A DNA stretch of 64,000 bases from JAPKYZ01 sp033763835. GTDB taxonomy: Bacteria; Acidobacteriota; Terriglobia; Bryobacterales; Bryobacteraceae. Of this stretch, positions 15,751 to 23,262 are shown piece after piece. Under the pieces are notes generated by a model. It did no database searches. It worked only from the letters and a program-made list of their open reading frames with translations, and was not told the DNA's origin. The first letter of the stretch is position 1; each line of letters opens with the position of its first letter. Location: contig JANRJS010000022.1 of NCBI GenBank assembly GCA_033763835.1, forward strand, positions 104,025-168,024, in the 5' to 3' direction. The position numbers and the translations under genes are program-made.

Positions 15751-16100
15751 GGACTCCGCTCTCCTCGATCGGCTTGGTGCTGCTCGCCTCGTTTATCGGC
15801 TCTTTCGGAGCGGTGTTTCTGAAAGGCGGCGCGGCGCGTCTGGCGTTCGACTTCGGCGCGCTCGTCCGCAATTGGCGGCTGGCGGCCGGGGTCGCGCTGT
15901 TTCTCTTGTCGAGCGTATTCTTCGTACTTGGCGTCCGCGAGGGCGAGTTGACGATTCTCTATCCGATGGTGTCCTTAGGGTACGTGTGGACGCTGGTATG
16001 GTCGAAACTGTTTTTCGGCGAACCGTTCACCCGGACCAAACTGAAAGGTTTGGCCTTGATCCTGTTGGGAGTGCTTTTCCTGGCGGTTGGGAATCGGTGA
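15747..16100 (+). CDS. Small EamA/SMR-type membrane protein, subunit 2
   Basis: From GTG at 15747 this 117-residue protein has the same four-helix plan as its neighbour: IGLVLLASFIGSFGAVFLKG, LAAGVALFLLSSVFFVLGVR, LTILYPMVSLGYVWTLVWS and LKGLALILLGVLFLAVGNR. The shared signature is GEL-(S/T)-(V/I)-LYP followed by a VW pair. Two short, related genes in tandem are typical of SMR-family heterodimers such as ArnE/ArnF or MdtI/MdtJ, in which the subunits sit in opposite orientation in the membrane. The substrate (lipid-linked sugar or drug) cannot be told from sequence. No sugar-modification gene is adjacent. Confidence 0.8.
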   Translation: MRTPLSSIGLVLLASFIGSFGAVFLKGGAARLAFDFGALVRNWRLAAGVALFLLSSVFFVLGVREGELTILYPMVSLGYVWTLVWSKLFFGEPFTRTKLKGLALILLGVLFLAVGNR

Positions 16101-16155
16101 ACGCGGGTCTCCGGCAGCACCCTCCAGTAGCGGGCAAACTAAGCCGGCTTGCGCT

Positions 16156-17457
16156 CTAATTGAAACGCCGTGCGGCGGCGGCCACCGGAGCCGGTTCCGG
16201 CGCGGGAGGCGGCGCGGGCTTGCGAATCCGCCCATCGAGCCTTCCCGCGATGTAAGCCTCGCGCGCGGCGGCGAACTTCGGCGTGCCGGGAACCGCTCCG
16301 CGAGACGCCACATCCGCGTCCGTCACTTCGAGCGCCGTAGGCAAGTGCTTCTGCAGGTACGCCTTCAAGCGGTCGGTCACCGTACGATTCGCCGAGCGGC
16401 ACATTAGAAACAGAATTTCGTCGCCCGCCGCCTTCACCAACGCCGAATAAATCAGCGACGCACGGTTCAGCTTTGGCGACGCGAGCGTCTTTTCGAGTTT
16501 CTTCGCCCGCGGTTCCAAGTTCTGCCACTGGGCTACGTCGCTCTTAGACAATCCCGATTGTTTCGCGAACGCCGTGCGCTCCTTGGGCGTGAGTTTTTCG
16601 GCTAGTAAACTCAAGAACAGCCCGAACGGTTGCGACCGAAGATCGGTTCCATAGGGCACCATTTGCAGCGCTTTTTGGAGCTTCTGGAAACCGGCGTGAT
16701 TCACCTTCGCCCCGGCCAGCGCGGGCGAGAACAGCGTCAGTAATCCCTCGCGCTCCAGTAGCTCGATCAACTCGCCGGGATTCGGTTCCGAGGAGATCGC
16801 GAATAGCTCGTCGCGCAGCGCCGCCGCGCCGATGTACTTTTCCACTCCCGCTTCCCGCGCGTTGCGGTATTGCGCCTCGGTGCGTTCGCCGATCGCGAAT
16901 CCCAGTCGAACCTTCAATCGCAGCAGCGTCAACAATCGCGCCGGTTCGTCGTACAGCGTGTAGTTGCCGACGGCTCGCAATTCGCGCTGGGCGATGTCGG
17001 ACTGTCCGTTGGTTGGGTCGAGCAGCAAACCGCGCGAGCCTTTGCTTAACGAAAGCGCCATCGCGTTTACCGTGAAATCGCGGCATCGCAAATGTTCGTG
17101 GATGGGCGCGGGCGACACTTGCGGGCGGGCGCCGGTTTTGGCGAATCTCTCCTGCCGCGACATCGAGAGCGTCGCCGCCACGCCTTCCGGTAACTCGAGC
17201 GTATGAATTTTGCGCAGTTCGTCGTCGGCGGCGGTCTTAACGCCGCGCTTTTCGAGCGCCTTGGCGAGTTTCGCGGGCGCGCCTTCGACGACGAAATCCA
17301 GCTCGCGCACGGCGAATCCGCCCAGCATGTCGCGCAACGCTCCGCCCGCCAGAAAGACGTTAAAGCCGGACTCCGCCGCGACATTCGCCACCAGGGTGAC
17401 GGCTCGGAATTGCGGCCCCGTCAAGTGGCTCTCCAGCATGAACATGTAGTCGCTCAT
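16156..17457 (-). CDS. CCA-adding enzyme / poly(A) polymerase family protein
   Basis: A class II tRNA-nucleotidyltransferase-type protein of 433 residues, which would add or repair CCA ends or add A-tails in the cytoplasm. The start is ATG 17457, overlapping the recombinase stop as ATGA; the upstream extension is rejected. The head has NVFLAGGALRDML (GG-x-LRD) and RELDFVVEG, where the usual metal-binding DxD is ELD. The neck has HLRCRDFTVNAMALSL and GQSDIAQRELRAVG, LYDEPARLLTLLRLKVRLGF matches the RFA-type ribonucleotide-binding block, and the tail is helical. A Pro/Ala-rich end (about 410-433) is unusual. CCA addition against poly(A) tailing cannot be settled by eye. Confidence 0.85.
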   Translation of the reverse strand: MSDYMFMLESHLTGPQFRAVTLVANVAAESGFNVFLAGGALRDMLGGFAVRELDFVVEGAPAKLAKALEKRGVKTAADDELRKIHTLELPEGVAATLSMSRQERFAKTGARPQVSPAPIHEHLRCRDFTVNAMALSLSKGSRGLLLDPTNGQSDIAQRELRAVGNYTLYDEPARLLTLLRLKVRLGFAIGERTEAQYRNAREAGVEKYIGAAALRDELFAISSEPNPGELIELLEREGLLTLFSPALAGAKVNHAGFQKLQKALQMVPYGTDLRSQPFGLFLSLLAEKLTPKERTAFAKQSGLSKSDVAQWQNLEPRAKKLEKTLASPKLNRASLIYSALVKAAGDEILFLMCRSANRTVTDRLKAYLQKHLPTALEVTDADVASRGAVPGTPKFAAAREAYIAGRLDGRIRKPAPPPAPEPAPVAAAARRFN

Positions 17458-18338
17458 GCGCGTGGATGCTTCGCCACCGCCCCGCATAACCGCGACGGCA
17501 GCACCTGAGTATAGATCTGCGTAGTTGAAATGTCGGCGTGACCCAGCATCGTCTGGACGCTCCGCAAATCGGCGCCGCCCTCCAGCAAGTGGGTGGCGAA
17601 CGAATGCCGGATCCGGTGCGCGGACATACCGGCTATTGCCGCGCGCCGCCCGCGCAACGCAAGGGCCTTCGAAAATCCTTGCCGCGTTAATCGAGTGCCG
17701 CGCGCGGTGACGAAGAGATACTCGCTCGACCGGCCGCGCAACAGCGCCGGACGGGCTTGGGCCAGATATTGGGCGACGGCGTCCATCGCGGCTCGACCCA
17801 CTGGCACCAGCCGTTGCTTATGGCCCTTTCCCGTTACCCGCAAGATTCCGCGATCCGCGAAAAAATCGCCTAGCCGCACGCCGCACAACTCCGACACACG
17901 CAACCCGCACGCATAGGCGAGTTCTACCATCGCGCGGTCCCGCAGCCGGTTCGTCCTCTCTTCTCTGTCCGGCATCGTTATAGATTCAAGATCCCGTTCC
18001 GATACCGGCTTCGGCAAGGTCCGCCAGCGCCGGGGCGAAACAATGAGTTCCGTAGGATCCCGCTCAATCCGGCCTTCGCTTAGCTGAAACCGGAAGAATC
18101 CGCGAAGCGCGGTCAGGTGTCGGGCCAGCGAACGCGCCCCTAAACCGCACGCGCTCAAATCGTCGAAATAGCGACGAATGGAATCGGGTTTGAGGGCGTC
18201 CGGATGGGAAGCCGCCCATCGCTCGAACCGCTTCAAATCCCGCGAGTAGGCGGACAGCGAATTCGCCGCTAACCCCTTTTCTACCCGGCAGAAGCCGAGG
18301 AACGACCGGATCGCGGGCCCTAAAGCGAGGCCACTCAT
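17454..18338 (-). CDS. XerC/XerD-type site-specific tyrosine recombinase
   Basis: The 294-residue protein matches XerC/D in length and layout. It has an N-terminal SAM-like core-binding domain (about 10-95, with SLARHLTALRGFFRFQL) and a catalytic domain carrying R147 (YACGLRVSELCG), K171 (VTGKGHKQRLVP), H241 and R244 (HRIRHSFATHLL), H267 (MLGHADISTT) and the nucleophile Y276. Such recombinases resolve chromosome dimers at dif. It is the first gene of a two-gene unit with the CCA/poly(A) polymerase, so it looks like a housekeeping enzyme rather than part of an integron or phage. No dif-like site was recognised in the window. Confidence 0.93.
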   Translation of the reverse strand: MSGLALGPAIRSFLGFCRVEKGLAANSLSAYSRDLKRFERWAASHPDALKPDSIRRYFDDLSACGLGARSLARHLTALRGFFRFQLSEGRIERDPTELIVSPRRWRTLPKPVSERDLESITMPDREERTNRLRDRAMVELAYACGLRVSELCGVRLGDFFADRGILRVTGKGHKQRLVPVGRAAMDAVAQYLAQARPALLRGRSSEYLFVTARGTRLTRQGFSKALALRGRRAAIAGMSAHRIRHSFATHLLEGGADLRSVQTMLGHADISTTQIYTQVLPSRLCGAVAKHPRA

Positions 18339-18345
18339 AGCGCCA

Positions 18346-18351
18346 ATGATA
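18346..18351 (-). promoter_or_regulatory. Leaderless-type -10 hexamer for the recombinase
   Basis: TATCAT reads on the minus strand and ends 7 bases before ATG 18338. The divergent gap (18339-18424) is 86 bases. A second AT-rich hexamer, TATTGT, lies just upstream. No site for the plus-strand gene at 18425 is convincing. Confidence 0.5.
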
Positions 18352-18424
18352 CAATACTGCCGAAACTGTTTGAAACATTTTCGCCAACTTTAGGTATTTC
18401 ATGCCGTTGCGAGGACGTTAACCC

Positions 18425-18904
18425 GTGCCCGGCTCCACCTCGAAGAAAGTCCTCGTCCTTCGGTTCGACCGGGAACCGTTGCCCGGCTACGTCACCCCTC
18501 CCGCGTCGTTTCTCGATTCCGGAATCGAGTTGCTTACCGCCGGCGGCAATCTCATCCTAATTCCGTACCAGGAAGTCAAGGCAGTCTGCTTCGTCCGTAC
18601 GTGGGACGAACCACACGGGCTTGCCGGTAAGCGAACCTTCGCCTCGCGCCCGAAAAGCGAAGGCCTATGGGTACGATTCGCGTTCCGAGACGCCGATTCG
18701 CTCGAAGGGTTGATGGCCAATCGATTAGCCGAAATCGACGGCCGAGGGCTTTGGGCATCGCCCCCGGACGCCACCGGCAACACCCAGCGCATCTTTGTGC
18801 CCCGGGGCGCATTGATCGAGTGTGCCGTGCTCGGCGTGGTCGGCGGGCAGAATCGGGGACGGAAGAGTGCGCCTTCCGAAAACCAGATGAAGATGTTCGA
18901 TTAG
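18425..18904 (+). CDS. Conserved hypothetical protein
   Basis: A 159-residue protein beginning at GTG 18425. No family is assigned with confidence. The visible pattern is an N-terminal KKVLVLRFDREPLPGYV and LILIPYQEVKAVCFVRTWD, then WVRFAFRDADSLEGLMANRL and NTQRIFVPRGAL. Together these resemble a small beta-barrel domain that recurs in acidobacterial proteins (residues like FRD-x-LEGLM and NTQRIFVPR), possibly of the DUF6982 type. There is no signal peptide or membrane segment, so it is probably cytoplasmic. The 3' end overlaps the convergent RNA-ligase-like gene by 4 bases. Confidence 0.65.
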   Translation: MPGSTSKKVLVLRFDREPLPGYVTPPASFLDSGIELLTAGGNLILIPYQEVKAVCFVRTWDEPHGLAGKRTFASRPKSEGLWVRFAFRDADSLEGLMANRLAEIDGRGLWASPPDATGNTQRIFVPRGALIECAVLGVVGGQNRGRKSAPSENQMKMFD

Positions 18905-19425
18905 CGGGCGGCGACCGCGTCCAAAGATAGTTCGCCCAAGTCCGACCATTGGTCGGTTCGGGCGCTTTCGACAAAGGTCATCGAGTCCAGCAGAAATCCG
19001 CGTGGACCTCGGTAGGCAGCCCAACGGCGGCGGGCGATCTCCGCGGCCCGAATTGCCGACTCTCCAGTAAGTCCTTGGGCAAGAGTAACGTGCGGAGTAA
19101 ATTCAAACGGTTCGTTGAAGGCTAACGCCCCCTGCGACAAGCTCTTGTGTAACCCTTTCAACTCTTTCGAGCCTTCCGCGACCGACAAATACACGACGGA
19201 AGTTTCGGGAAACACCTGGATTTCGTCCAAATCGATCCAAATGGGCGAGAAATTAGCGGCATCGCGTTGCAGTTGCCGCCATGCGGCGTCGCGAGACGCA
19301 AGCGTACGGGGAGGCAGAACGGTAATGTGCGAGCGAAGGTGGCAACCGGGCACTAGCTCTTCCCGCAGGCCGTTCAGTAACGGTCCCAAAGGCTCAGGCA
19401 GGTAAGTAACGAGTGCGAAAAGCAT
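18901..19425 (-). CDS. 2'-5' RNA ligase-like (2H phosphoesterase) protein
   Basis: The two HxT motifs that define 2H phosphoesterases are present: SHITVLPP (about 33-40) and TPHVTLAQG (about 110-118), with a beta-rich fold between. Members act on cyclic phosphodiesters or 2'-5' linkages in RNA; the substrate here is unknown. ATG 19425 (174 residues) is preferred because GAGGGG stands 9 bases upstream. A TTG at 19485 overlapping the previous stop would add 20 residues with no domain character. The gene follows the small gene at 19482-19793 on the same strand and is likely co-transcribed. Confidence 0.8.
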   Translation of the reverse strand: MLFALVTYLPEPLGPLLNGLREELVPGCHLRSHITVLPPRTLASRDAAWRQLQRDAANFSPIWIDLDEIQVFPETSVVYLSVAEGSKELKGLHKSLSQGALAFNEPFEFTPHVTLAQGLTGESAIRAAEIARRRWAAYRGPRGFLLDSMTFVESARTDQWSDLGELSLDAVAAR

Positions 19426-19481
19426 GCCGTCCGTCCCCTCGGGACTGCATCCCATCTCTGAAGTATAGGCCACCGGCGCAC

Positions 19482-19793
19482 TCAAGCGGCGGCGGGCTGA
19501 ACCGGTTCAATCCCGGTTCCGGCGGAGGGAGCGGTCCACCACTGGGCTTCCTCAAACCCCACATATTTGAAGATGCGCAAGTCGCCGGATGGAAGCTCTA
19601 AAATATCGCCGACTTGTAATGCGTTCGGCGTCAACCGGAGCGACTGCCAGAGGGCATACGCGGAAACAGCCTCTACCTCGCCGGCCGTTTCGTAATCCTT
19701 TTGTTTCGCGATCGTCGCGCCGCTCGCTTGCGCCGTCCAACGGAATTGCTGACGCGCCAAGTCTTTCATGCGGTGCAACCGGTAAAGTGCCAT
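19482..19793 (-). CDS. Hypothetical protein
   Basis: A 103-residue protein starting MALYRLHRMKDLARQQFRW, basic and helical. It then has a patch rich in beta strands (VGDILELPSGDLRIFKYVGF) and a short Ala/Pro tail. No family was recognised. It sits between the patatin gene and the 2H phosphoesterase gene, both on the minus strand, with a TANNNT hexamer 7 bases upstream of its ATG. Real coding is supported by that promoter, the tight junction to the next gene and the lack of a better frame. Confidence 0.6.
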   Translation of the reverse strand: MALYRLHRMKDLARQQFRWTAQASGATIAKQKDYETAGEVEAVSAYALWQSLRLTPNALQVGDILELPSGDLRIFKYVGFEEAQWWTAPSAGTGIEPVQPAAA

Positions 19794-19800
19794 CGCTTAA

Positions 19801-19806
19801 AACATA
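19801..19806 (-). promoter_or_regulatory. Leaderless-type -10 hexamer for the gene at 19793
   Basis: TATGTT on the minus strand ends 7 bases before ATG 19793. It occupies the 15-base gap after the patatin stop and may make the small gene and the 2H phosphoesterase a separate leaderless unit. Confidence 0.45.
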
Positions 19807-19808
19807 TC

Positions 19809-20555
19809 TCACAACAAATGTTTTTTGGCAAGGGCCGTCCGGTAACCCATTTCGATCCAGCGTTCGATTCGATCGCGCCGCCACTCGACCATTTCCGCCG
19901 AAGGTCCCAGGCGTTCCGGCGGGCTGAGATCTACGACTTCCAGTTGCGCCGGTGGCGCGGCGTCGAATCGCGCCCAATTCCGCAACAGGCGTGCGCCGAA
20001 AGTCAAAGCGGGCGAGCCGCCGCCGATCAGGTCGACGCACACCGCCCTTTCCGCGCCCATTTGCGCCGCGCCCCAAACCGGCAACGCGGCCAGCAGGCCG
20101 CCGTCGGCATACCAACGCCCATCGAAACGATGCTGCGGCAGCAAGAGCGGAACTCCGCAGGACGCCGCCAAATGCCGCCAAGTCACGCCGGGCACCGTAA
20201 TCAAACGCGGTCGAAACGTCCACATCTCGGTTAAGGCAACGCCGAACGGGCATTGTGGCGTCCAGGCGGCGTGCAGGTCGCGAATCCAGCCGTTCAGGCT
20301 GTCGGCGTCGATCGCGCCCCCGTAGATCGAGCGGGGAAACCGCCACCGGTGAGGAACTCCGTGGCGTTCGTCGCGCCAGTGCGCCGCCAAGTCCTCGCCG
20401 GAAATGCCGCCCGCGATCGCCCAGCCATTCAGCGAGCCGACGCTCGCGCCCACGACCGAATCCGGGCGAAAATGTTCTTGGAGAGCGAGCCACACTCCGG
20501 CTTGATACGCTCCGAACATTCCGCCCCCGGAGAGTACTAACGCCGTCTTCGCCAT
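19809..20555 (-). CDS. Patatin-like phospholipase
   Basis: A 248-residue patatin-fold lipid acyl hydrolase. The oxyanion loop is VLSGGGMFGAYQAGV (G-G-G-x-x-G near 10-17), the nucleophile elbow is VVGASVGSLNGWAIAGG (Ser of GASVG near 38) and the catalytic Asp is in WYADGGLLAALPVW. It has no signal peptide, so it acts in the cytoplasm or on the inner membrane face, probably on phospholipids. The length is typical of the short bacterial form. Its start codon overlaps that of the divergent gene at 20554, so its promoter must lie inside that gene; TAAATT about 20 bases upstream of the ATG is a candidate -10. Confidence 0.9.
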   Translation of the reverse strand: MAKTALVLSGGGMFGAYQAGVWLALQEHFRPDSVVGASVGSLNGWAIAGGISGEDLAAHWRDERHGVPHRWRFPRSIYGGAIDADSLNGWIRDLHAAWTPQCPFGVALTEMWTFRPRLITVPGVTWRHLAASCGVPLLLPQHRFDGRWYADGGLLAALPVWGAAQMGAERAVCVDLIGGGSPALTFGARLLRNWARFDAAPPAQLEVVDLSPPERLGPSAEMVEWRRDRIERWIEMGYRTALAKKHLL

Positions 20556-21042
20556 GACCGAACGCGAGTTGCTGGAATTTATCGAGAGTAGCAGTCACGT
20601 CGTCCCGCTCGAAGGATTGAAGCCTTGGGACAAAGCGCTTTCGACTACGCTGAGGGGCGCGCACGGGTGGTTCTCAAGGGCACGCTCGCCGGAGGGCGCG
20701 ATGGCCGGGCTTTGGCTGTATGCCGGGGAATGGAATCGCGCGCACGAGGTGGCGCAGGATTTGGCGACGCGCGAAGGCTCTTACTGGCATGCGATCGTTC
20801 ACCGCGTGGAGCCGGACGCCTGGAACTCGAAGTACTGGTTCCGGCAAGTGGGCCGACATCCGATCTTCGAGGAACTCGCGGCTCGCGCGGCCGAAGCCGG
20901 ATATGGCGACGGGGGAAACTGGGACGCCGAACGATTCGTCGATTTCTGTGTCGAGAGCGGTGAATCCGGCCTGGCCGCCGCCATTCAGGCGGTCGAGTGG
21001 AAGCTGCTCTTCGACTATTGCCGTCAGGGAGACCGCATTTGA
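20554..21042 (+). CDS. Conserved hypothetical protein
   Basis: A 162-residue cytoplasmic protein without a recognised family. It is Trp- and Glu-rich, with blocks WLYAGEWNRAHEVAQDLATR, GSYWHAIVHRVEPDAWNSKY and WFRQVGRHPIFEELAARA. These look like helical repeats with conserved aromatic and His residues. Its first codon overlaps, on the other strand, the start codon of the patatin gene, and its TGA overlaps the TTG start of the HlyD-type gene. It could therefore be the first gene of a two-gene unit with that adaptor. The function is unknown. Confidence 0.65.
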   Translation: MTERELLEFIESSSHVVPLEGLKPWDKALSTTLRGAHGWFSRARSPEGAMAGLWLYAGEWNRAHEVAQDLATREGSYWHAIVHRVEPDAWNSKYWFRQVGRHPIFEELAARAAEAGYGDGGNWDAERFVDFCVESGESGLAAAIQAVEWKLLFDYCRQGDRI

Positions 21043-22244
21043 CCAAAATCTGGGGCGCGTTCGCCGCGCTAGCCGCGGCTGTCGCCGCGTGGTGGTTCCT
21101 GCGAGGCTCTCAGCCGCCCGAGGTTCCCTTCGCCCGCGCCACCCGCGAGCGGATCGAAAGCGCGGTTACGACTAATGGCAAGCTGGAACCGGCCGAATGG
21201 ACAGCCGTTCGCGCCGAACGGGACGGTTTGGTGGAGCGCGTACGGGTCGCTCGCGGCGAGAAAGTCCGCGCGGGCCAAGTGATCGCCGAAATGGAGGCGC
21301 GCGACGCCCGGGCCGACTTGGTGGCTGCGGAATCGCGGATCGCACAGATTCGCGCGGAAATCGAAACCCTGAATCGCGGCGGACGCCCGTCCGAGTTGGC
21401 GGAAAACGATGCGGCACAGGCGTCCGCGAGGCTCGAAAAACGGCAAGCCGAAGAGGAGCTGGCCAAGTTGATGCGGCTCGAGTCGCAGCGGGCGGCGACG
21501 GCGGTGGAAGTCCAAGCGGCGAAGGATCGCGTGGCGCGGCTCGATTCGCAACTCGCGGCTTTAGCGGCCAAGCGTCGCGCATTAGTCGCGGACGCGGACC
21601 GGTCGTCTGCTCGTGCGCGACTACGCGACGCGGAAGCAGCGGCGGCTCTGGCGCGGGCGAAGATCGCCATGGCGGCGATCGCCTCTCCCCGCACGGGTAC
21701 CGTCTATCAATTGGACGCTCGGCCGGGCGCTTTTCTGACTCCCGGCGCTTTGGTGGCAAACGTCGGTACGATCGAACGCCTTCGGGCGCTAGTAATGGTG
21801 GACGAACCGGAGTTAGGACGCGTCCGCGTAGGACTGCCGGTGAGCTTCACGTGGGACGCCATGCCGGGCCGAAATTGGAAAGGCACGGTCGACAAGATGC
21901 CGACGCAGATTGTGCCTTTGGGCACCCGGCAGGTCGGCGAGGTGCAGTGCCTAATCGACAATCGCGACGGCGCGCTACCGGCGGGAGCGAACGTAAATGC
22001 GTCGATTCTGGCGCAGGCGGTAGACAACGCGATCGCGATTCCGAAAGAGGCGCTACGGCGTGAAGGATCGGAGAGTGGGGTCTATCTGCTCGAAGGGGGC
22101 GCCGTCAAGTGGCGTCCAGTTAAGGTTGGGCTGGGGAGTGTTACTCGGATCGAGGTGGAGGGCCTGAAGGACGGCGACGCCGTGGCGCTGCCGTCCGAGG
22201 TCAAACTGGCGAACGGGGTTGCCGTTACGCCGAAATTCCAATAG
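21039..22244 (+). CDS. Efflux periplasmic adaptor subunit (HlyD/MacA-like)
   Basis: A membrane-fusion protein of 401 residues from the TTG at 21039, which overlaps the preceding stop by three bases (TTGA). The N-terminus has one membrane anchor (IWGAFAALAAAVAAWWFL), a first lipoyl half (GLVERVRVARGEKVRAGQVI), a long coiled-coil hairpin (about 90-205, rich in Ala, Arg and Glu), the second lipoyl half (IASPRTGTVYQLDARPGAFL) and beta-barrel and membrane-proximal domains. In the cell it would bridge an inner-membrane pump and an outer-membrane channel. No ABC or RND pump gene is adjacent: the next gene is on the other strand, so the adaptor seems orphaned here. Confidence 0.85.
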   Translation: MTKIWGAFAALAAAVAAWWFLRGSQPPEVPFARATRERIESAVTTNGKLEPAEWTAVRAERDGLVERVRVARGEKVRAGQVIAEMEARDARADLVAAESRIAQIRAEIETLNRGGRPSELAENDAAQASARLEKRQAEEELAKLMRLESQRAATAVEVQAAKDRVARLDSQLAALAAKRRALVADADRSSARARLRDAEAAAALARAKIAMAAIASPRTGTVYQLDARPGAFLTPGALVANVGTIERLRALVMVDEPELGRVRVGLPVSFTWDAMPGRNWKGTVDKMPTQIVPLGTRQVGEVQCLIDNRDGALPAGANVNASILAQAVDNAIAIPKEALRREGSESGVYLLEGGAVKWRPVKVGLGSVTRIEVEGLKDGDAVALPSEVKLANGVAVTPKFQ

Positions 22245-22943
22245 CTAATTCAGATCGAAGAGCAGAACTTCCGCGGGAGCCTTGGCCGCCACTTCCGCCC
22301 TCACTTCGTTCTGAATCGCGGCGCCGTCGCCTTCCTGCAGCTCGACACCGTTCAACGTCACCGAGCCTTTGGCGACTTGCAGCCAGCCGGAGCGTCCCGG
22401 CGCTAACTCGTGCGACGCGGTATCGCCGCCGCGAAGCCGGGCCACTAGCAACTTAGCGTCCTGATGAATCTTCACCGCGCCGTTTACCGGATTCGGCGAC
22501 GCCACTTCGGTGAACTTGCCGGTCAGTTCTTCGTCCGAAAAAGCTTTCTGCTCGTAGCCTGGCTTCAGTCCCTTGGTTTCCGGGAAGAGCCAGATTTGGA
22601 GCAGACGCACCGCATCGGTCTTCGAGTGGTTGTACTCGCTATGAAAGATACCGGTACCTGCGCTCATCCGCTGGATTTCGCCGGGCCGGATGACGCCCTT
22701 GCCGCCTTGCGAATCGGCGTGCTCCAGCGCTCCGTCGAGGACCCAGGTGAGGATTTCCATGTCCTTGTGCGGGTGCATACCAAACCCTTGCCCGCCCAGG
22801 ACGACGTCGTCGTTAATGACCCGCAGCGTCCGGAAATGGGTGTGCGCCGGGTCGTAGTAGGTGTTAAACGAAAAAGTGTGATACGTCTTCAGCCAGCCAT
22901 GATCGGCATGGCCGCGATCTTCCGACTTGCGAACCGTAATCAT
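22245..22943 (-). CDS. Pirin-family bicupin protein
   Basis: The 232-residue protein is a double cupin like E. coli YhaK/YhhW. The N-terminal metal-binding cupin shows HGWLKTYHTFSFNTYYD, GMHPHKDMEILTWVL (two His, Glu) and GIFHSEYNHSK, the expected set of 3 His and 1 Glu. Family members have quercetin 2,3-dioxygenase activity in vitro or act as redox-sensing proteins. The C-terminal cupin is degenerate, as usual. The gene ends directly against the adaptor stop on the other strand and faces away from the FitA/VapC module. A perfect 6-bp inverted repeat (22950-22965) lies just upstream of its start. Confidence 0.9.
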   Translation of the reverse strand: MITVRKSEDRGHADHGWLKTYHTFSFNTYYDPAHTHFRTLRVINDDVVLGGQGFGMHPHKDMEILTWVLDGALEHADSQGGKGVIRPGEIQRMSAGTGIFHSEYNHSKTDAVRLLQIWLFPETKGLKPGYEQKAFSDEELTGKFTEVASPNPVNGAVKIHQDAKLLVARLRGGDTASHELAPGRSGWLQVAKGSVTLNGVELQEGDGAAIQNEVRAEVAAKAPAEVLLFDLN

Positions 22944-22949
22944 ACCGGC

Positions 22950-22965
22950 TTAGATGACGATCTAA
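22950..22965. promoter_or_regulatory. Palindrome upstream of pirin
   Basis: TTAGAT-GACG-ATCTAA is a perfect 6-bp inverted repeat 7 bases upstream of the pirin ATG and about 30 bases upstream of the operator of the divergent antitoxin module. It is suited to a dimeric repressor; the regulator is unknown. Confidence 0.35.
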
Positions 22966-22996
22966 ACGTTTGGTTGCAAGACGGCCAACACGCTGC

Positions 22997-23013
22997 GCAT
23001 GCGATTCGCATGG
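22997..23013. promoter_or_regulatory. Operator-like inverted repeat of FitA/VapC module A
   Basis: GCATGCG-ATT-CGCATGG has six paired bases on each side of a 3-base centre. It lies 2 bases upstream of the -10 hexamer TACACT (23016-23021), which itself ends 7 bases before ATG 23029. Ribbon-helix-helix antitoxins bind such sites to repress their own operon. Module B carries a near copy at 24316-24332. Confidence 0.55.
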
Positions 23014-23015
23014 GA

Positions 23016-23021
23016 TACACT
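23016..23021 (+). promoter_or_regulatory. Leaderless-type -10 hexamer of FitA/VapC module A
   Basis: TACACT ends 7 bases before ATG 23029 and supports that codon over the in-frame upstream ATG at 22999 and the downstream one at 23038. Confidence 0.5.
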
Positions 23022-23028
23022 AAAACAC

Positions 23029-23262
23029 ATGCCCGTCATGATCCAGATTCGCAACGTACCCGACAAAGTTCATCGGCGGCTGAAGAGCAAGGCCGCGATG
23101 TTGGGCAAATCGCTGTCCGACCTGCTACTGGAAGAAGTGGTTCACTTCGCAGCATTGCCGACGAACGAGGAAATTCGCGAACGTCTGGCGGCGCTGCCCC
23201 CGCTCGATTTGCCCGAGAATGAGTCGGCCGCCGCAATTATTCGGGAGCGGCGGGGCACTTAG
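23029..23262 (+). CDS. FitA-like antitoxin, module A
   Basis: A 77-residue antitoxin. It begins MPVMIQIRNVPDKVHRRLKS, the FitA/VapB ribbon-helix-helix start (IQIRNVPD, then a helix that carries HRRLK), followed by AAMLGKSLSDLLLEEVVHFA as the second helix. The acidic C-terminal part (ENESAAAIIRERRG) is the likely toxin-binding arm. The stop TAG overlaps the GTG start of the toxin by one base. It is the paralogue of the antitoxin at 24037-24303: the IQIRNVPD start is shared, and so is the operator. Confidence 0.85.
   Translation: MPVMIQIRNVPDKVHRRLKSKAAMLGKSLSDLLLEEVVHFAALPTNEEIRERLAALPPLDLPENESAAAIIRERRGT

Noticed and set aside
19552..20664. Minus-strand frame of 370 residues over the patatin gene
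   Set aside because: Composition is Arg/Gly shadow; the patatin frame has all catalytic motifs.
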